DNA of 9,056 nt from Candidatus Tharpella sp. (GTDB lineage Bacteria > Desulfobacterota > Anaeroferrophillalia > Anaeroferrophillales > Tharpellaceae), in NCBI GenBank assembly GCA_021163565.1, contig JAGGTT010000266.1, positions 1 to 9,056 on the forward strand, read 5' to 3'. The notes beneath the pieces were generated by a model. It was not told where the DNA came from. It saw nothing but the letters and a program-made list of their open reading frames with translations, and searched no databases. Position 1 is the first letter of the stretch, and every line of letters begins with the position of its first letter. This document shows positions 5,935 through 9,056 of the stretch, piece by piece. Position numbers and translations under genes: made by a program.

Positions 5935-6861
5935 ATGGATTCTAAAGATCATTATACATTTATGCTTTTTCGTACCGGAAACGGTGCGCACCGCAAACTT
6001 GTGCTGCCGGTAAAGCAGGTAAAATTGATTTTTATGTTGGTAACTCCGGCTCTGGCAGTGCTGTTTCTCGGGGCTTTGGCGGCGATTTCCCTCTATCTGG
6101 TAAACCTGCATAATATCAATGATTACAGTAAATTGTCCCAGAAAAACCGTGAGCTTGAAAAACAGGTGAATTTCTTCTCGCAGCGGACGGCTGATCTTAA
6201 CGATCGTTTTGCAAAGTTGCAGGAGAGTAATGCCCGGGTTAAAGTCATGGCTAATCTCACGGTTACGCCGGGCCAGGTGGAGGCCGTAGGTCTCGGCGGT
6301 CCGGATCCTCTGGCGGCCGAGTTGACGGTTTCCAGCCTCGATGCGGAACGTAAACAGCAGCTGGCGGCCATGCATCGTGAACTACAGCGTTTAGAACTTG
6401 GGTTTGCCCATGAAGAGGATGAGCTTAAACGGCTCAGCACTCATCTTAAAGAGCAACAGACTCTGCTTAATTTTACCCCTTCAGTCTGGCCCGTGCGGGG
6501 CTGGATAAGTTCTCGCTTCGGCTACCGGACTTCACCGTTCACGGGTCGTCGGGAGCTGCATAAAGGGCTCGATATCGTCAACCGCAGAGGCACCCCGGTT
6601 GTTGTGACCGCTGATGGAGAGGTGGTTTTTGCCGGTTACAAAAGCGGTTATGGTAAGATGGTGATTGTTGATCATGGTTTGGAGCGGGTCACAAAATATG
6701 GCCATCTGGCGGAGATCTCAGTTCAAAGTGGAGATATGGTAACTCGGGGGCAGGAGTTGGGTAAGGTCGGCAGTACCGGTCGCAGCACCGGTCCCCACCT
6801 CCATTATGAGGTTGTCGTGAATGGTGAAGCGGTGGATCCGGCTGATTATCTATTAGATTAA
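5935..6861 (+). CDS. Membrane-anchored M23 (LytM) family metallopeptidase
   Basis: Zinc endopeptidase predicted to cut peptidoglycan cross-bridges or stems from the periplasmic side of the inner membrane. Order: a short basic cytoplasmic segment (1-30); one transmembrane helix (about 31-56); helical, probably coiled-coil stretches (about 62-105 and 134-178); and a C-terminal M23 domain (about 185-305). The zinc ligands are complete: His209 and Asp213 in HKGLD, and His290 in HLH (288-290), with His257 in YGHL as the other active-site histidine. It should therefore be an active enzyme, unlike degenerate LytM factors such as EnvC. ATG 5935 has no clear SD; the next Met (residue 10, ATG at 5962) has none either, and the longer form is kept because the extra residues fit the basic N-terminus. 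A sigma70-like promoter precedes it, and secA follows after a terminator-like hairpin. The substrate bond is not determinable here. Confidence 0.92.
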   Translation: MDSKDHYTFMLFRTGNGAHRKLVLPVKQVKLIFMLVTPALAVLFLGALAAISLYLVNLHNINDYSKLSQKNRELEKQVNFFSQRTADLNDRFAKLQESNARVKVMANLTVTPGQVEAVGLGGPDPLAAELTVSSLDAERKQQLAAMHRELQRLELGFAHEEDELKRLSTHLKEQQTLLNFTPSVWPVRGWISSRFGYRTSPFTGRRELHKGLDIVNRRGTPVVVTADGEVVFAGYKSGYGKMVIVDHGLERVTKYGHLAEISVQSGDMVTRGQELGKVGSTGRSTGPHLHYEVVVNGEAVDPADYLLD

Positions 6862-6888
6862 TTTTCGCAACTGTTCGGCTTAAATTCA

Positions 6889-6945
6889 ATGGTCCTCGTA
6901 GAACGTCGTCCGGCGTCTTTTTGCGGGGGCTTTTTTATTTTTTAA
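6889..6945 (+). other. Possible 18-codon leader ORF overlapping the secA leader hairpin
   Basis: ATG at 6889 opens a frame encoding MVLVERRPASFCGGFFIF and stopping at TAA 6943-6945. It covers the whole terminator-like hairpin, and its stop overlaps the secA Shine-Dalgarno (AAGGGG). No SD precedes this ATG, so translation is unproven and the frame could be chance. If translated it would melt the hairpin. I see no SecM-type arrest motif. Confidence 0.2.
6892..6943 (+). terminator. Rho-independent terminator or attenuator in the secA leader
   Basis: The left arm 6892-6907 pairs with 6912-6930 to give 16 base pairs (five of them G-U), a GTCC tetraloop and a 3-nt bulge (6917-6919). The base of the stem is GTCCTCGT against GCGGGGGC. 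It is followed at once by T6-A-T6 (6931-6943). This is a textbook intrinsic terminator shape for the + strand, and it would end the M23 transcript. It lies only 17 nt before secA, leaving no room for a secA promoter downstream of it. Confidence 0.7.
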
Positions 6946-6949
6946 GGGG
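6944..6949 (+). promoter_or_regulatory. Ribosome binding site of secA
   Basis: AAGGGG directly follows the U-tract of the leader hairpin and lies 11 nt before the ATG at 6961, a slightly long but acceptable spacing. It supports this start, which also gives the usual SecA N-terminus. Confidence 0.65.
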
Positions 6950-6960
6950 TTAAAAGTTTT

Positions 6961-9056
6961 ATGGCAAATTTTTTGAAAGCAATATTCGGCACTAAAAATG
7001 ACCGCGAAATAAAATCGATGCAGTCGCTGGTGGAGCAGGTTAATCTTGAAGAGGAGGCGCTTAAATCGCTTTCTGATGATCAGTTGCAAGCTAAAACGGT
7101 TGAGTTTAAGGCACGCCTTGCTGATGGTACGGCCGAACTTGAAGATCTTCTCCCGGAAGCCTTCGCCGTGGTGCGAGAGGCCGCGATCAGAACCTTGGGA
7201 ATGCGCCATTTCGATGCCCAGGTTATCGGCGGTATTGTTCTTCATAACGGCAGGATTGCGGAGATGAAAACCGGCGAAGGTAAAACTCTGGCGGCGACTA
7301 TGCCGGTATATCTCAATGCGTTGACCGGCAAGGGGGTCCACGTCGTAACCGTGAATGACTATCTCGCCCGGCGTGATGCCGCCTGGATGGGCACGGTCTA
7401 TAAGTTTCTGGGGCTTACAGTTGGAGTTATCCTGAATGATCTGGATGACAGTGAGCGCCAGAAAGCTTACGGGTCGGATATCACTTACGGCACCAATAAT
7501 GAGTTCGGCTTCGATTATCTGCGTGATAATATGAAGTTTTCACTTGAAGATTATGTGCAGCGGCCCCTGCACTACGCGATTGTCGATGAAGTTGACAGTA
7601 TTCTTATTGATGAGGCGCGGACACCTTTGATTATATCCGGGGCGACCGATGACAGCACGGAAAAATACTATGTCATTGATAAAGCCATGCGGAAACTGGT
7701 GCAGAAGAATCAGGCCCTTGATGAACCTACTGATTATGAGCTTGATGAGAAAAGCCGTTCGGTAACCCTGACAGAATCCGGAGTTGTCAACGTCGAAGCG
7801 CTTCTGAAAGTTGACAATCTTTATGAGCCGACCCAGATCGAAACCCTGCATCATGTTAACCAGGCCATGAAAGCCCACGTGCTTTTTAAGCGGGATGTCG
7901 ATTATGTGGTTAAGGAAGACAAGGTTCTTATTGTTGATGAGTTCACCGGGCGTTTAATGGAGGGTCGGCGTTACAGTGACGGTCTGCACCAGGCGTTAGA
8001 GGCAAAAGAGGGCGTTAAAATTGAGCGTGAAAATCAGACTCTGGCCGCGGTAACTTTCCAGAACTATTTCAGAATGTACGATAAATTAAGCGGCATGACC
8101 GGAACTGCGGATACTGAGGCGATTGAGTTTTCGCAGACCTACAACCTCTCGGTAGTGGTAGTTCCGACGAATGAACCTATGATTCGCATAGATAACCCGG
8201 ATGTTATTTTCAAGACCGGAAAAGAGAAGTATAACGCCGTGGTTGAAGAGATTATTACCCGTCATAAAGCGGGACAGCCGGCCTTGGTCGGTACGATCTC
8301 AATTGAGGATTCTGAATATCTGGGTAAGGTTCTGGAGCGGCGCAAGATTAAACATGAGGTTTTAAATGCCAAATTCCATGAGAAAGAGGCGGCAATAATC
8401 TCGCAGGCCGGGCGCAAGGGTGCCGTGACAATTGCTACCAATATGGCCGGTCGGGGAACTGATATCGTACTCGGCGGCAACCCCGAGATGATGGCCGGAG
8501 ACAAGCTCAATGATGAGATGACTCTGGAAGAGCGGGAAGAGGTGCTTGCCAGGTTCAAGGAACAGTGTGATGCCGAGCGGGAAGAGGTGCTTGCGGCCGG
8601 AGGGCTGCATATCTTAGGCACTGAGCGGCATGAGAGCCGCCGGATTGATAACCAGCTCAGAGGCCGTTCGGGGCGACAGGGTGACCCCGGTTCATCACGT
8701 TTTTATCTCAGCCTTGAAGATGATCTGATGCGGATCTTCGGTTCGGAACGGATTGCCAAGGTGATGGATACTCTGGGAATTGAAGAGGGGGAACCGATTG
8801 AGCACAATATGATTTCCAAGGCGATCGAAAATGCGCAACGCCGGGTTGAGGGTCATAACTTTGATATTCGAAAACAGCTGCTTGAATATGATGATGTCAT
8901 GAATCAGCAGCGTGCAACTGTTTATGGTCTCCGGCGCGAGGTTCTCGGTAATGATAATCTGCGCGACCTGGTTATCAATTATGCGGATGACGTGGTTGAA
9001 GAGATGCTTGAAGCCTCTACCGGTAAATCTCGTAATCCTGCTGAATGGGATTATGA
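6961..9056 (+). CDS. secA: Preprotein translocase ATPase SecA, 3'-partial
   Basis: ATPase motor that drives unfolded preproteins through SecYEG. The frame is open without a stop for 698 codons to the right edge; full SecA proteins have about 830-900 residues, so the end of the helical domains and the C-terminal tail are missing. The N-terminus ([18 protein letters not shown]) is typical. Landmarks: Walker A MKTGEGKT (102-109); [11 protein letters not shown] (129-139); [15 protein letters not shown] (196-210 by motif order, lines at 7486-7530); [19 protein letters not shown] (Walker B, from residue 209); preprotein-binding region roughly 220-370; VDEFTGRLM (325-333); SGMTGTA (377-383); [11 protein letters not shown] (496-506); [21 protein letters not shown] (555-575); and EYDDVMN (642-648). 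An exact in-frame repeat encodes EREEVLA twice (524-530 and 539-545). Expression must pass the leader hairpin. Identification is certain. Confidence 0.98.
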   Translation, partial: MANFLKAIFGTKNDREIKSMQSLVEQVNLEEEALKSLSDDQLQAKTVEFKARLADGTAELEDLLPEAFAVVREAAIRTLGMRHFDAQVIGGIVLHNGRIAEMKTGEGKTLAATMPVYLNALTGKGVHVVTVNDYLARRDAAWMGTVYKFLGLTVGVILNDLDDSERQKAYGSDITYGTNNEFGFDYLRDNMKFSLEDYVQRPLHYAIVDEVDSILIDEARTPLIISGATDDSTEKYYVIDKAMRKLVQKNQALDEPTDYELDEKSRSVTLTESGVVNVEALLKVDNLYEPTQIETLHHVNQAMKAHVLFKRDVDYVVKEDKVLIVDEFTGRLMEGRRYSDGLHQALEAKEGVKIERENQTLAAVTFQNYFRMYDKLSGMTGTADTEAIEFSQTYNLSVVVVPTNEPMIRIDNPDVIFKTGKEKYNAVVEEIITRHKAGQPALVGTISIEDSEYLGKVLERRKIKHEVLNAKFHEKEAAIISQAGRKGAVTIATNMAGRGTDIVLGGNPEMMAGDKLNDEMTLEEREEVLARFKEQCDAEREEVLAAGGLHILGTERHESRRIDNQLRGRSGRQGDPGSSRFYLSLEDDLMRIFGSERIAKVMDTLGIEEGEPIEHNMISKAIENAQRRVEGHNFDIRKQLLEYDDVMNQQRATVYGLRREVLGNDNLRDLVINYADDVVEEMLEASTGKSRNPAEWDY
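8530..8594 (+). repeat. Exact 20-bp in-frame direct repeat within secA
   Basis: The same 20 bases occur at 8530-8549 and 8575-8594, offset by 45 bp (15 codons), and each encodes EREEVLA. Identical codons in both copies suggest a recent local duplication or strong constraint. The site lies in the length-variable loop between [11 protein letters not shown] and the [14 protein letters not shown] motif. Confidence 0.8.

Noticed and set aside
5923..6375. Minus-strand frame of 150 codons opposite the M23 gene
   Set aside because: It is fully antisense to a gene with clear family motifs, shows no domain of its own and has no SD context; a shadow frame.
6886..7341. Minus-strand frame of 151 codons opposite the secA 5' end
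   Set aside because: It lies antisense to conserved secA motifs including Walker A, and its sequence has no recognisable family.

Overview
The window reads as an ordinary chromosomal stretch of a Gram-negative bacterium, most likely a member of the former Deltaproteobacteria (Desulfuromonadota/Desulfobacterota type). That is inferred from gene content and protein style: a PAS kinase with a cysteine cluster, a short ArgA-like acetyltransferase with a Cys-rich tail, nadK next to recN, and an M23 peptidase next to secA. I see no rRNA, tRNA, CRISPR array, insertion sequence, phage gene or sign of recent transfer.

Layout. Positions 1-2628 (+) hold two signalling genes: the 3' part of a PAS histidine kinase (5' end outside the window), then, 70 bp later, a GGDEF diguanylate cyclase with its own ribosome binding site. 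Positions 2625-5670 (-) hold a tight three-gene cluster transcribed nadK, recN, argA-like acetyltransferase, with gaps of 3 and 1 nt. It converges on the GGDEF gene so closely that both TAG stops share one CTAG. Positions 5671-5934 are a 264-bp divergent intergenic region. It holds a sigma70-type promoter facing right and, just before nadK, phased GAAC repeats that resemble an SOS operator. Positions 5935-6861 (+) encode a membrane-anchored M23 (LytM) peptidase with all zinc ligands. Positions 6862-6960 are the secA leader, containing a strong hairpin plus U-tract only 17 nt before the secA start. Positions 6961-9056 (+) are the first 698 codons of secA, cut off by the window edge.

How the genes work together. 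The left block makes a phosphorelay input and a c-di-GMP output, perhaps in one signalling locus. The minus-strand block combines NADP supply, DNA break repair and a probable arginine-pathway acetyltransferase; the grouping looks like shared transcription rather than one pathway. The right block deals with the envelope: peptidoglycan remodelling and the Sec export motor.

I did not find a clearly new biological system. The points most worth a second look are regulatory: the GAAC-N7-GAAC element and the 22-bp-spaced decamer before nadK-recN, and the terminator-like hairpin with an 18-codon ORF in the secA leader. Protein-level oddities are a degenerate HGQH segment in RecN, an internal duplication in the GGDEF protein, and an exact 20-bp in-frame repeat in secA.
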